From: Epiperipatus broadwayi
Taxonomy: Eukaryota; Onychophora; Udeonychophora; Euonychophora; Peripatidae
Length of the DNA: 64,000 nucleotides
Assembly (NCBI GenBank): GCA_028023455.1
Contig: JAQFVV010012420.1
Span: 7,087,194-7,151,193, forward strand
Direction: 5' to 3'
In this document: one piece after another, positions 24,000 to 36,082 of the stretch
How positions within the stretch are numbered: the stretch's first letter is position 1
Layout of the letters: every line of letters starts with the position of its first letter
Position numbers and translations under genes: made by a program
The notes under the pieces: model-generated
Told to the model about the DNA's origin: nothing
What the model saw: the letters and a program-made list of their open reading frames with translations, nothing else
Database searches by the model: none

Positions 24000-25115
24000 A
24001 ATAAAGAAATGTGCATCATCATATAATAAGCTGTTGGTTGTTGTGAGGAAGATGGAGGAATAGGTTCACATTTGTTTAGATGCTATATTTTTAAATCATA
24101 GAACAGTCTGGCAGCATTACATTCCAACCACAATGCATGAGCTATAAGCTAAATTTAAGAGGGAAATACTTTTTATTACCAATTATGTAGCCACCAGTTA
24201 TTGGCAAATATTCTTGTTTCACACAGATCAAAAGTATTCTTCTTTAGATATGAAGGGCATTTATCCATATTTCAACAAATATAACTTAGTTTAATTAATA
24301 GTGGTGCAACTTAATTTGTTGGCTGGACCAAGTCATATCAGAAAATGTTAAAACATAATTGTTATGTATGTAAATGATGTTATTATTGCCTCCGAAAACA
24401 TGACAAAACACCTTTAACATCTAAAAAAAAATTTGAACGAATGCAATGAAAAAACATATTAAAATCAATTAGTACTATTGCTGCAAGAGAAATAGTTTTC
24501 TTGGGAACTTTATTCAGATAAAACTGCTGTCATTTAAAACTTCCCTATACCAGAAAATAGAAAACAACTCTGTTCTTTCTTCAGCATTTGCAATTTTTAT
24601 CACCATTTTTACAAAAAACTTTACTTTTGATATGGTCCATTTATCACATCTGTTAAAAAAGTAAGAAAACTGGAAATTGTCATAAGAATATACAAATGAA
24701 TTCACTATTATTAAATCAATTTTTTTAAATGAAATAGTATTATCATATCTTAATTTTTACTGATAATTTTTTTATATAAACTGATAGTAGTGGTTACATG
24801 GTAGGGGTTGTCTTATTCTAATTAAATGACAAACAGAAATCCCAAATATTATATTTTCTAAGCAGGCTTTTAAAAAAGGCAGAATTCAATTATTCAACAG
24901 TAGAAACAGAAGCTCTTGCACTGGTATGGGCTTTTGCAAAATTAAGGTAATTTTTTATTAGATTCTTGGGTTATTGTAATTATTGACAATAAAAGCCTTG
25001 AATGTTTGAACTGCAGTTACTTAAATAATGAACATCCTGTGTGATGGAGCTTATTTTTACAACAATTTGTTAGCATACAATATTTCCAAGGGAAAAATAA
25101 AGTAGTCACAAATAT
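24000..25115 (+). pseudogene. Gypsy reverse transcriptase and RNase H remnant
   Basis: Recognisable segments: VHICLDA (24065; family VCLDARKLN); SYWQIFLFHTDQKYSS (about 24195; the palm strand with DLxSGYWQI, its Asp lost); VMYVNDVIIASENMTKHL (24362-24415; the YVDD active site with its first Asp changed to Asn, then the typical ExHLxHL helix); and NYSTVETEALALVWAFAKLR (24890-24950; RNase H helix with the catalytic Glu region). The last part resembles GKNKVVTNI (25085-25116; family GKENVVADALSR), where a foldback interrupts it, and LSRNT resumes at 25361. Catalytic residues are mutated and stops are frequent, so no activity is expected. Confidence 0.85.
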
Positions 25116-25116
25116 T

Positions 25117-25345
25117 TAATCACTAAATATCACATGATTATCATCTCTTATACTAGCACATAATTATTATTAAACAAGGCAAAACTCTCCATACAGTAGT
25201 ACCACCCTGTGCCAACCAGAGTAATCAATGGATGCCAGAAGGCTTGTGCATAAAATCCCTATCTAGTGCCTACTCATCCAATATCTCCAGACTAGTTTCT
25301 GGCTTGTGGCACAGGGTGGCACTACTGTATGGTGAGTTTTGCCTT
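25117..25345. repeat. Foldback insertion with perfect 15-bp target duplication
   Basis: gtagtcacaaatatt occurs at 25102-25116 and 25346-25360. Deleting the insert joins the gypsy frame (VVTNI + LSRNT). Arms are 25176-25214 and 25307-25345 (39 bp each: aaggcaaaactc-ccatacagtagt and its complement). The right arm touches the target duplication, while 25117-25175 is an unpaired tail. The 114-codon frame starting at 25232 is an accident of reading through the insert and its flank. Confidence 0.85.
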
Positions 25346-25599
25346 GTAGTCACAAATATTCTTAGTCGAAACACAGTCAAACTAGAAAATCATCATCTTG
25401 ATGTGAAAATTTTTGCAATTTCTTTAATTGTCCATAATTCTATAGAAGATAACTTAAAATTTTTAAATAATTTACAATTACAGCATCCAAAATTAAGTAT
25501 TATTATTATTATGCACCTAACAAAAGAACCTGGGTCTATAAAAACAATTAATTCAGAAATTAATAAAATATCATGATAATATAAATTATCAGATAATTT

Positions 25600-26520
25600 A
25601 TTCTTATATGAGTTTAATAAGAATGATGACATATCATGAAGTTATTATTCCTCCTTGTTTGAGGGGAAAATTAATTTATTATGTACATTGTTTGTATGAT
25701 CATTACAAACATAGGAAAGTAAAGCATGAACTGCACAAACTGTTCTATTGACCTAGAATATATGCCTCAATCATGCAAAATCTGTTTAAAAACTAAATTT
25801 TTAAACCAATCTTATGCTGTAAAATTGCAACCAATCATGCCAAATAAATGAAATGAAATTTTAGCTATTGATTTATAGATCTTTACCATCCTACCATCAC
25901 TTTAAATTTATATTAGTTGCATATGATGTATTTGTTCAAGCACATATCTGCTTATTCTGTACAGAAAGCCAATGCCCAGTGTTATTAAAGTTATACAAAA
26001 TTTAGAAGGTTGAAAAACCTCAGTTGATCCTAACCTATCATTCCACTTCTTTCATATCAATAGAATGAAAAAATCAGTTAGATTTACAAAATGTTACACA
26101 TATATTTTAAATTCCTAGTTGAATCCATGTGAAAGGATTATGAAACAGTTAGGAATATTATTTAGAGTTTATCTCAAAGGAAATTATAGGAGCTGGGTAA
26201 ATAAATTAAGACAAATTGTATATAAATTCAACAGAAATGAAACCATGAATTTACCCCTATATGTTTAAATTTCAGCTATAAAAACTATATTGATAAAGAC
26301 TCCAATGTCTGTGTTTTAAAAGGAAACATATCACAAATTATATTTGAGAAAAGGTGGGAAAAATTTAATAAACATGGTCAATAAGCATAGTTTACAAGGA
26401 TCTCAATGGCTAAGTCCATTTAAAGTAGATTTGATATTGATTAAGTTTTTCCATGTGAGTCATCTGAAGGAATATAAGATCAAAAACTATTTAACCTACA
26501 CAAGGGATCCTACAAAATAA
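25600..26520 (+). pseudogene. Gypsy integrase remnant
   Basis: Zinc-binding domain: VIIPPCLRGKLIYYVHCLYDHYKH followed by KVKHELHKLFYxPRIY (25640-25760), matching the family H-H-C-C layout with Hxxx-GH..KT and YYWP. Core: ILAIDL (25862) and NRMKKSVRFTK (26062), then a SWVNKLRQIVYKFNRNE helix (26190-26240; family NWVDKLPxIxFAYN). C-terminal domain: LINMVNKHSLQGSQWLSPFKV (26365-26430; family ...GPFKV) and FHVSHLKEYK (26449-26480; family HVSRLKPY). Every part is frameshifted. Confidence 0.8.
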
Positions 26521-27104
26521 TTAAAATAAGTAAAAATGCCTATGTAATTATATACTAGATTGGGTAAAAGAGAAATATAAGGCCCAAATTTTAAAATGCA
26601 CATCATATCCAAAGTAATTAGCAATTGAGCAATTCTCTTATACATGCAAACAGGTATTAAAATATACCTGACATTATGTGATATATATATATATTTTGTA
26701 AATAGAATGAGATTATATAACATGCATTAAAAATGATTTAGTACATATAGCTTCTATTTTAAGTTCTAGAGGATTTCTATAATGTGCCATTATCATAATG
26801 TTTGTCATGCATATATTATAAGTTTTAAGGTAAAATATATATATAGATAGCTTAATTAGCGCATAATGTTTATTACAAACCAATTGAAGAGAAATATATA
26901 TTTATGATTTAGTTACATAGGTAAAAATAAATATTTGTACATATGTTTAACTTCATTAGATAAAATTAACTTACTTATTTATAAAGTTAGGTAATTTTTA
27001 GTCTTGTGAAAAAATAATTCTTTCTTGGAGAAATCTTAATTCTATGATCCACATGGTTGTTGTTAAGAGCAATATAATGGTTATATTCAGTACGACATTG
27101 AAAA

Positions 27105-28430
27105 AAATGGGATTTTAAACATTTTAATAATATAAAGTTAATCTATAAATAAAATACCTTAACACTTACTTATAATATTGTGACACCATAAGAGTTAAAA
27201 AAATCTAATGTATCAAATTTTTAGTCATTTAAATGCAAAATTGTCTTAAAATATTTATAATTGATTTATTAATTTGGTGCCCAGAACATGTGGGGCTTGA
27301 TAAATTTATTTATATCATTATAATTCTAATTTCTTTTGTGTGTGACTGGATAAATGATTTGTGTAAGCTTTTGATTACATTTTTATGATGTGTAATTGTA
27401 TTTTGATTTATGAGTAATAAAAAAAAATTATTCTCTCTTCTTAAACATTTAATGTAATGCATTTTGCAGTTGATATTTATTTTAAAAGAAACTTATTTCT
27501 CAGACATAGTTGGGAGTTAAAGGAAGATTCATTTTAAATATATGTTTTTGTTGGATGATTTTTTTAAGTAGCAATGAAAGATATGTTAAACTTCAAAAAA
27601 ATATTGGTAAATATAATATTTTGTGTATTAATTAATTCATTTTGTATGTATTTATTTGTTTATTTCATATACAATAACTTATAATTTTCATTAGTATTTT
27701 GGATGATACTAATGAAAATATGTCAGACAGATCTGAAGCTGATAATTCAGAATTGCTTCAGAATATGTTGAGGACAACAGTAGATAATACTTTTAAAAAA
27801 TGAGAGACTAATCATGAAAAATTAGTAGCTAAAATGGATGCTAAATTTAAAGAATCTATAAATGAAGCCAAGCAATAAGAGAAAAATCTAGGGTGGCTAA
27901 ATTTAAAGAATCAATGAATGAATCCAATGTTAGAACCTGAGAATTAATTACTAAATTCAAAGAATATAGAGATGAGGTTAGAGAAAATTCAGTAAAATAT
28001 AGTATAGATTATTTAAAGCAGCAATTTAGTAAAAACAATGATTTTGAGATTGATGATTCATTCCACTAATGAAGAAAAAGATATTTTAATAGATGAACTT
28101 TGTTTAAAGGAGAAGTTTATGTAGTAATGATAAAAATCTTATTTAAATAGTAATGATAAACATAAAATTTTATCCCAAGAGATTAAACTTTCAAAGGCTG
28201 AATGGTTTTCTATTAAGAAGTATGTAGTCATGAATATAGGAATTTTCACTTTAAATATAGGAACTTTGTTTGATCACATATTAAAAAAAATACTGAAATA
28301 GGTCAACATATAGAGTTAATATATAAAATAGATCTTCACAAAGAATGTATGAATACATTATATTTCAATAATATAGAGATAAGGTTTGTAAGTAATTTTG
28401 ATAATTCAAATTTAAGTTATTTTTAAGGAG
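27105..28430 (+). mobile_element. Second gypsy fragment: LTR end, PBS, leader and start of gag
   Basis: 27105-27274 matches the LTR end at 17880-18056. The PBS-like tggtgcccagaacatgtgggg starts at 27275. From 27290 to 27640 the leader is clearly homologous to 20935-21260 (shared words such as ggattgtattttgattta-variants, tttttgttggatgatttttttaag, aataaatataatatt). A gag-like frame follows (NMSDRSEADNSELLQNML; KLVAKMDAKFKESINEAK), with stops. It ends where the GIY-YIG remnant begins on the other strand. This is a second, head-to-tail copy of the element at 20911. Confidence 0.75.
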
Positions 28431-30110
28431 GTATTTTCTGAAAATGTTTGTGAGCTGTTGTAAGCACATCTGTTTAATCACTTTGAACTATTAGTTTGTG
28501 GTCTTTCAATTACTATCCAACAGGGCAATATGTCTCACCAATATACTTCCTTCCAGAATCTCATGTTATTTCATAGATACAGTTTTGTCTAGCACAATTA
28601 CCACATAAACAAAAAATTATAATTTCTTAATATTCTTCAAAAATTGTTCTCTTGAAGCTTGGTGACATTCATTCTATAATTATATTAGAGTCAAATGTAT
28701 TTAAGGTAACTTTAACTTTCCAAAATAGTTTTTATGGTTTTTGTGTTGCCTTGTATCTAATCCTTTATTGAGATTGCAAAAAAATCTATAAATTTTCATA
28801 TCTTTGTGGAGAATAAAAGAGATATAAATTTCCTTGACAATGCCAAAAGTATTGATTTTATCAAGGCATCAGTCAATAGCTGAACTGCACATTGAATTTA
28901 AAGAAAGGTTAGGCTATAAAATAAATTTTATGAAGTTGTTTGTTTTTTAATAATTTTTCACTGCAGATCTTAATACTTGTTAGCCCTGGTGGCAGCATTG
29001 TCATAAGTCTGCCCTTAGGCAATTTATAAAATCAATTTCAAGTTGCACAGTAATGAGGTAGTTAAAAATTAAAACAGCCATGTTTTTTCTTGGGTGATGT
29101 TAAAAATGTTTTATTAGATAAACCATATTTAGATGATACAACAAGAATGGAATTTACTGACAAATTCAGCTTGTTATAGCAGCCAGAATTGCATCTATTG
29201 TTATTTTGTCATGAGTTATTTTTACATTGTTTTTAACAAATAAGAGAGATTTCCTGATCCAGTGTTTCCATGCTGATTGATTTGAACTAATAAAAATATT
29301 AGTTTTAAAAGACCAAGATAATTGCTGTTATTTGGAGACCCATATTATTCATTGGCTTTTTTGATTGACAATCTTCATTATGGAAGAGTATCCATGGTAG
29401 CAATAAGTCTCTCTATGACATAGCATTAATACTATGCTCTGAGTTTATGTATTATTCTGACTTTGAAGTTATCATTTTCCCTTACCTTGTTATTTGGTAA
29501 AGATGGCATTTCTATGCTTCTCTGAGTTTTCATGAGTTTAAAATAGAATTTTTCCAAGTCCCATCCGATGATTCAGAATTTAAAGCTATAGCAGAACTTT
29601 TAAAGTGTGTAAATAAGCTTCTCTCAATTTTATATTTTTATTTTAAATGAACAAAAATGTTTTTGTGTAACACCCGGGCTGTTTCTCATGCATTCAGAAT
29701 TTGATAATAATAAAGAATTTAAGAGAGTCATCTCTTTACATACTAGGATACTTCATCTTGTGATCAGTTTTCCCACAAACTATTTTAATAAATATATATT
29801 TGTTATAATCTAAGTTTGAAATACATTGAATCTGGAGAGAAGTAAGAAGTGAAATTCTATCTACATCATTTTCTTCTGGCTCTTTAGCCTTTCTCTAATA
29901 AATAAGTTCTGAATTAGTTTTATATTTTCATTTTGAATCAAAATCATAGCTATTCCTTTATAGTCAGTGTGGCATAATTGTTCTATTTCATTGTTTATGT
30001 TTCAGTTAAGTTTCTTCAGTTTGAATGTGAGGAGTGTTTATGTAGCTCCATCACATTAATATTTTTGCATTAATATCAGTGAATTTGCTTCACAATTGGT
30101 ACATTGTCTT
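28430..30110 (-). mobile_element. GIY-YIG endonuclease remnant, probably Penelope-like element
   Basis: Minus strand, 28600-28430: IIFCLCGNCARQNCIYEIT, stop, RKYIGETYCPVG, then LKDHK and AHKHF. The CxxC...NxIYEI strand, the K-YIG-ET second strand of the GIY-YIG core, the R/xLK-H helix and the later H-x-F fit the C-terminal endonuclease of Penelope-like elements. Upstream on the same strand, the segment from 30110 to 28610 has the purine bias of an old coding strand (for example DMKIYRFFCNLNKGLD near 28780), but I could not secure the reverse transcriptase motifs. Loss by decay or a different GIY-YIG element are both possible. Confidence 0.5.
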
Positions 30111-32789
30111 CTGTCAGTTGCTGATGCAAAAAACAAAACAAATGGGGATTAGTCTTTTTAATATATTTGCTTCCAAAAATAGTATACAAAAACATTTTAT
30201 TACTGACTTGATTAATGAAATCGATAATTTACTTTAGATATTAGCATGATTGAGTTTTCAACTTACCTATCTGTTTTTTTATTAAATATAAAACTAATAT
30301 AGAAATCGTTATTTATATTTAACTTAAGATAAAATTAGTCAGAAATGGAATGTGAGAATAAATACTGAAAGGTTATTTAGGATCTACAGTAATTATATAA
30401 ATTATAAAAAGATCGATGATAGTTTCAAAAACAATTATATACCTTAGCTAAAGACCTCCTAAATTTTGAAAGCCTTAAACTTTAGAGTTTTCAAAATCTG
30501 TTGATAAATTCAGCATGAGATATCACTATCTATCATATCATTAATAAAAATAATTAGCATATCTTTTTCTCTTCTCTCAGTGAAGATATATATAAGTCAG
30601 TTTAAATGTTTAAAAATCATAGCAATTTTGAATAAACAGTATAGTTTCCTAGGCTAATTTAAAATGGACTTTAATTCCAGCAATACCGTTTCAAATATTA
30701 TTTGATACAACATGATTTTTACCCAGTTTCCTTTATTTTTATGTTTGCAATTTATTTTATATAAATACTGATTACATTTGTGTAACAGAGACTATAAAAT
30801 ATAAAATAAATACAATATTCTAAAAAACAAACAAACCAAACTACAAATAAAAAAAGTAAGCATACTGACTAGTAATAACTTTATTAATGATTAATAAAGT
30901 TTATATATTTTTTTCTGTTTGTCAATTACTCATTGCTATTGTATATTTAGTAATCATTACTGCAATAAAATCTGAACTTTGATACCGAGAATTATATGTT
31001 TTAAATATATAAACTCACATTGCATGAAAAAAAATAATAACTTGCTATAGTAAAATGTTTTGAAGAGCTAAAAGTCCTCCTTCATCACAATACAGTTTTA
31101 TTATGCTCGAATATCAAATAATATTTTTAAATTTCATAATATTTTTAAATTTCATTAACGGAAATATATGTAAGTATTGTTTACATTAATATGCTAATTA
31201 AAAATAAACGCTAGAAACTAAATAAGTCTTCAAATTCAAAAACCTTTCCTTTCAATATATTATTTATTTAGGAAATGGTTAAAACGAATTAGACTTGATT
31301 AAATTAATTCTTTATATGTAAACGCACACATACATATAGATAGATAAACACACACACTAGAACATAAACATATCAAATATTTCTACACACACCTTAAATG
31401 TATACAAACATAAGCATCTACAAAATAATAGATTACAAAAATGTGTGTATAAATTTTAGTGCAACAGTTTTTAAAATAGATTAAAAAGATAATTATAAAG
31501 AAACGGTGTGATTGCATAGTTTAATATTAGCTAGTGAGACAAGTAGTAAAATTTTAAAGCCTGTTCCGTTTAAAATAATTTGAAAGTTTTTGACAGAAAA
31601 AATACTTCATGACATTGATTCTTGATTAATCCTTTTTTTTTAAAAAAACTATATACTTATATAAAAGTAATCAAAAATAAAAATACTGAAAATATTTGCA
31701 AGTTTTTTATATAGATATAGACTTTTATTCTTTTAAGTTATTACATAATTCTTGTTAAAAAGATATTTTTGCTAGTGCTATCACATTTTGCCCAAACTCA
31801 TATAATTCCAATCAAGGTTTACTAAAAAAAAAAAAACTAGTTTCTCTGAGGATTATTACCTTATATATAACATGTTAGAAGTCAACCAGAACATGTAAAA
31901 TATTTTTAAACATGCAATGATTAAGAATTGATCAAGTAGGTTTTCTTTCTTTCCAGTTTATCTCTTACATTTTATTCTATGTCTAATTGCCTCTTGCTAA
32001 AGCTCATAACTAGTTGATTACAACACAAAAAGGACAATTTATCTTTGGGAACTTCATAATTGATCATAAAATATAAAAGATTTTTAGTTGTTTTATATTT
32101 TTATTTTGTAATATCTCAGTTTAAAGTTAAATTTAACCTGTTCCCAACTTTAATTAACTTTATCATTAACATTTCAAAGTCAGTCACAATTATGATGAAA
32201 TTAACAAAAATAGCATTTTGATTTGTCTTTAAACATAGCAAAATTTATTCACTAGAACATTTATAACTTTATGCCTAACTTTGAAAATATTCTTTATTTG
32301 AAATTTGCGAAAATCTCAATAGTTGTTTTTAAATCCATAGTTTATATATATATTAATGTATTTAAAACTGCTGGAAAATGTATTTCTACCTGCAGACTTT
32401 ATTTTATAAACTGCTTAAACCTTGTTATTAATATATTAATAGAAAAAGGAGAAATATGCATATTTTTATCTACATACCTCAGATAATGTGTTGGATGAGA
32501 AAATAATTGAAATTTGTAAATTAAGAAAATAATTTTATGTAATAATTATTCTGTCATATTAAAGTTCTTCATTGTTAAAATGTCTTATAATCAACATTTC
32601 CTAGGCTTACACAAATGTATGGAGAGTTTGTCAGTGGTGAAAATGCTCTTAAAATCTCTTCAGGAAACTTTCCCATATAATATCTTAATGATTCTATAAT
32701 ACCGGAAGAAGATTAAACCAGTAGCTAATTATTTACTTTGAAACCGCCATACAATTGCATAAAAAAGTCCAACAATTTCTAATCAATCA
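30111..32789. other. Intronic DNA without recognised features
   Basis: AT-rich, with local doublings (atatttttaaatttcat at 31118 and 31140), CA-rich microsatellites near 31324-31395 and poly-A/T tracts. The 71-codon frame at 32271-32486 has no motif. Confidence 0.45.
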
Positions 32790-32969
32790 TTATCTATATA
32801 AGGGATTTGAACTCTGACTTTCACATGACCCTTAACTCTCCATGCCATCTCATATTGCTGACCCACCTGATTACACACATGTTGGAAAGATAAATAATCA
32901 CCAATATCTGTATTTCATGCTAAACCAGCAATCATCAGTTGGTCCAGATTACTATCTTCGCACACATAT
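32790..32969 (-). mobile_element. Hammerhead-bearing repeat, 5' flank of the giant palindrome
   Basis: Homologous to the left arm of the 18107-18694 insertion (from gactttcaca through agataaataatcaccaatat to ggtccaga). It breaks off at cacacatat, where the giant palindrome begins. The match resumes at 39191 (atcattgctcag ... agatagccaatcttcat ... tttaatggacagccttcaaactactccaac), so the repeat was one unit before the palindrome landed in it. Confidence 0.8.
32900..32943 (-). ncRNA. Type I hammerhead ribozyme, intact core, copy in the single unit
   Basis: Minus strand: accaa (stem I), ctgatga (32932-32938 on +), stem II tgct-ggttt-agca, gaaa, tacagata, ttggt (stem I). Compared with the 18545 copy, only the stem III/loop changes (tacagata for tacgtata). 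The closing A-U and one U-A pair remain possible. The catalytic core is unaltered although this is an old, interrupted element. Confidence 0.75.
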
Positions 32970-33002
32970 TGAAACGGAAATCTCCAATCCCTTTCCGTTT
33001 CA
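32970..33002. other. Terminal hairpin of the giant palindrome, left end
   Basis: tgaaacggaaa and tttccgtttca are an 11-bp perfect inverted pair around an 11-nt loop, starting at the first base of the element. Its counterpart at the right end has different but still complementary stem bases. Confidence 0.8.
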
Positions 33003-33999
33003 CCATCAACCTAATGAACTACTCGTCTGAACTAGTTTCGAACCTATTTTAAATGTAAAAATGTAATATATAAGTTGAGCGGGAAAACTTTGCTACAATG
33101 GCCGCTTGAATGGCATCATCCATTTACATACGAAAACACGCTATAATTAGACAGGTTTGATAAAATTATAGCGGAGAAATGCTCATAATTTATTATAAAA
33201 TGTTTTATTAATTTTCAGTCAATTCTTAATTATATTCGCTATAATATTCGTATGTGGATGGATAATTTAAACCTTGGAATAACGGCAAAATGATTCATAT
33301 ATATTTAAGTTTAAATAAAAGTAATGTAAATGTTTTCTTTAATTTATTTAACGGTTTTCTGATTTAATGTTTTACGTATATAGTTGAAACAAGTATTTTC
33401 TTTAAATTTGCTTTTTTTTTTAATAAACAAATATGTTAAAAGTTATTTAGTTTTATAAAATAAGAATTATCTGTTCGCAATTAAAAATGAGAATTTTTGT
33501 AAACAAGATATCAATTAGTGACACACCCGGGTAAAAAGTAAAATCTGTTTTCTGATTGATTTTTGTTTGCAACAAAAGACTTTTTCATTAAATCAGAATA
33601 CCGTTCCTTCTGCTAAGTAATAACACCTGAAAAGGAATTTAATTAATGAAAATGAATCAAATTATATAGTTTATATATTTTGATACATTTTTTTAAGGAA
33701 ATTAAATATAACACCTCGGAGATTTTATCAGTTGTTGTAGAAATTGAATTATATTATTTTGCTTTAATTAAAAGTTAATTGGTCCCGAGGTTTACGAAAT
33801 TCCAGAAAGGGGTTAAAGTTTAGTAGAAGGATATAAATACGCCTTATTTTAAGTGGGAAGGGAGAATCCATCTTACTTTTGAAGAGAGTCAACAGGAGAA
33901 GTTTTATTATTGTTCAACCTTAACATGTCTGGCTAAAGTCAGGCAAAATTTTGCCGCTTTCCCGTGATGGAACGCCTAGTTCAATCCATCAAATGCCAA

Positions 34000-34200
34000 A
34001 GGAACAACCAAGCTTACACCAACTAAATTTGAAGATGCCATAAGCCGTAAAAATAATTTGCCTTCGTTCTGATTTCAATCCAGCTAAAGAAACACTATTT
34101 TAAAAAATCGTCTCCCAACTAAATTGAAGATGCCATAAGCCGCCAAAGAAGTCACCTTCGTTTCCAGCTCGAATCTCTCCTTAGCTACAGAACTATTTTA
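34000..34200 (+). repeat. Two-copy direct repeat in the left arm, about 96 bp apart
   Basis: ccaactaaatttgaagatgc (34018) recurs as ccaactaaattgaagatgcc (34114). Both are followed by ataagccg, a short variable part, ccttcgtt and an agcta-ag-aac-ctatttta block. The right arm has no obvious second copy, so the duplication happened in one arm or was lost from the other. Confidence 0.65.
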
Positions 34201-35011
34201 GTATTATTTAAAATCGCAGAGCTCTGTGTGCATTTCAAAAACATTCATTATTTCTTCAAAAACAGGTTAGCTAACCATATTATTGAAATTTCTATCTAAA
34301 TTGTTTTCGAAATAATATTTAAATGAAATACTCTTTGCTAATACAATAGTGTAAACTGTCTAAATTGTTTCCTAAAATATTTTAATTCTATAAATGAAAT
34401 ACTTTTGCTAAATTTCTGTTAATTAATGTGTTGCTATATAATTTAATCACTGCAATTATATTTTGTTTTTCTTTTGCTTATTTGATTTATTATTAGTTAT
34501 GCCTATGTTTCGAAACGGCGTGCATTTAATTATAGAATATGTTTTTAAACATATAAATTTAACATCTTCGTATTATTATTTATATAGCGTCATTTAAGGT
34601 GTGCTGTTTCGAAACCTAAATTCATATTTTGTCATTTTGTAAATTAATTAATATAAATATAAAATGTGGCTTTTCAATCTTTATTTATTATGTTACTAAA
34701 AATTAAACTAGCCTGGAGTGCAATCATAAGTATATTTTTAGTTAAGTATTCGTAAGTCCCCTATTAAATATACTTTTCCCCCTTTTAAAAGTTTAGTAGT
34801 TATAGATAACTAAAGAGATTGAACGGGATAAAGTAAAGTTTGTAGATATCTATATTGCCGTCAGTAGCATATCGTATTTCTCATGCTACAGAAGAGTTGG
34901 CTCTTTTGATCAAGCTGATAAACTTGTGTTCATTTAATATGTGATATTTCATTTATAATATTCTTCGGCTTGGCGGATGTGAAACTTATTAATATTTTTC
35001 TCGTTGTGCTG

Positions 35012-35100
35012 TTTTATATATAAGATGGAGCCACGGCGTTGCCAGCACATCTTCTCTTATAGGGTAGTGCAGTAGCGAAGTCTGATCTACGGGCCAGATT
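35012..35100 (+). promoter_or_regulatory. Putative LTR promoter in the left arm (TATA plus conserved start region)
   Basis: ttttatatataag (35012-35024) is a strong TATA-like element. It is followed by agatggagccacggcgttg and cagcacatcttctcttatagg. The ~65 bp downstream are the best conserved part of both arms (35024-35090 versus 37132-37065), as expected for a transcription start/R-region. A consensus splice donor-like acgtaagt follows at 35105. In the right arm the TATA is weaker (taatatacgtatctta). Transcription from each arm would run inward. Confidence 0.5.
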
Positions 35101-36054
35101 AGCACGTAAGTCCCCCGCCTCTGAACCAAATAAAGGTTCCCCATTAGCATCATGATGACCAGTTCTTGGGTAAACCGTTGTTTGTCACAAAAACCCTAAA
35201 ACTATTCTTCCATCCGCAGAGCCACTTTATTATTATACTTTACTTGTGCCTAGCGTATTAGCAAAATCGTTATAGCCAACTCTTTCCTCCCTAATATGCA
35301 GTCTTCGGCGTTGATCCGAAGCATTCTTGAAAACCCATTCGATCTAAAGCTATCTGGGACGCTTTAAAAGCCCATAGTTAATATAAATTTATTATAATTA
35401 AGATGGATTATTAAGCTTCACTTCAGACTTGGTTTGATTTCATGTACAATAGCCACACGAACTGATGATGAAAGGGCATAACTGGTAAAAGTTAATGTAG
35501 TGATTAGTTATATAGTAGGGTATTTGTTTCCATTAAATAATATTGGAGCAATTAAATAATAGCCAACGTATCAATTATTGGCCTAGAGTAATGTTACTTT
35601 ATAAATAAAATGCCTGCGTGCATTTGCCAACAACAATTGTCAATAAATATATTTTAATTCATCATATATCAGTTTCTGTCTCATTATTAAATCAATCCAA
35701 TTCACTAATTGCCCATAAGTATTCATTAGTAAAGCCCCTATTATTTAAATATGTTAGATTTTATCTGTGGAATGTCTAGTATTTAAGTTGTTTATATATA
35801 TATGTTTAAGTCCATGAGTCTTATTGTTTTCTCCGATTTGCTAGTGGGCCGGATGAAGAATTAAATCTCATGTGCTACCATTGTTATGTTATCCATTGGG
35901 TGTTAGATCTGGTGCTTGGAGAGTGGGTTCGAATCCAGGCTGGTCCCTGACCTAAATCTCGGGCTTGACTGGGTTTGAAGTACATTTTGTGAGTTCCAGC
36001 TCGTGTTAGATGGATAAGCATGTTTTGACTGGCACATAGGTTTTTTTTTTCCGC

Positions 36055-36082
36055 GTTTGGCGCCCCACGTTGGGCGCCAAAC
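36055..36082. other. Junction of the two LTRs: tRNA-Lys1,2 primer-binding site fused to its mirror
   Basis: A perfect 11-bp inverted pair (gtttggcgccc/gggcgccaaac) around the 6-nt loop cacgtt. On the minus strand 36079-36062 reads tggcgcccaacgtggggc. This equals the 18-nt PBS complementary to the 3' end of tRNA-Lys1,2, including the terminal TGG for CCA. The pyrimidine/purine runs on either side (36041-36050 and 36088-36096) also mirror each other. Confidence 0.9.

Larger units (their letters stand above)
20911..26530 (+). mobile_element. Decayed Ty3/gypsy retrotransposon internal region
   Basis: Begins with a primer-binding-site-like tggtgcccagaatgtg (20917). Gag-like coiled-coil frames follow (21542-22178, K/E/N-rich with repeated KFEESRVEA-type units). 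Then come protease-like text with LANGHKVKL (about 23510), reverse transcriptase (24000-24430), RNase H (24880-25110 resumed after 25360), integrase zinc domain (25640-25750), integrase core traces (25850-26270) and the C-terminal HVSHLKEY motif (26450). The order gag-PR-RT-RH-IN is that of Ty3/gypsy. Many stops and frameshifts show it is long dead. A 229-bp foldback sits inside the RNase H/integrase linker. Confidence 0.85.

Noticed and set aside
25232-25576. 114-codon frame at the end of the foldback
   Set aside because: It starts inside the foldback loop, runs through its right arm and the TSD into gypsy sequence, and has no motif.
35461-35480. ctgatgatgaaa, looking like a hammerhead core
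   Set aside because: There is no room for stem II between ctgatga and gaaa, so it is coincidence.
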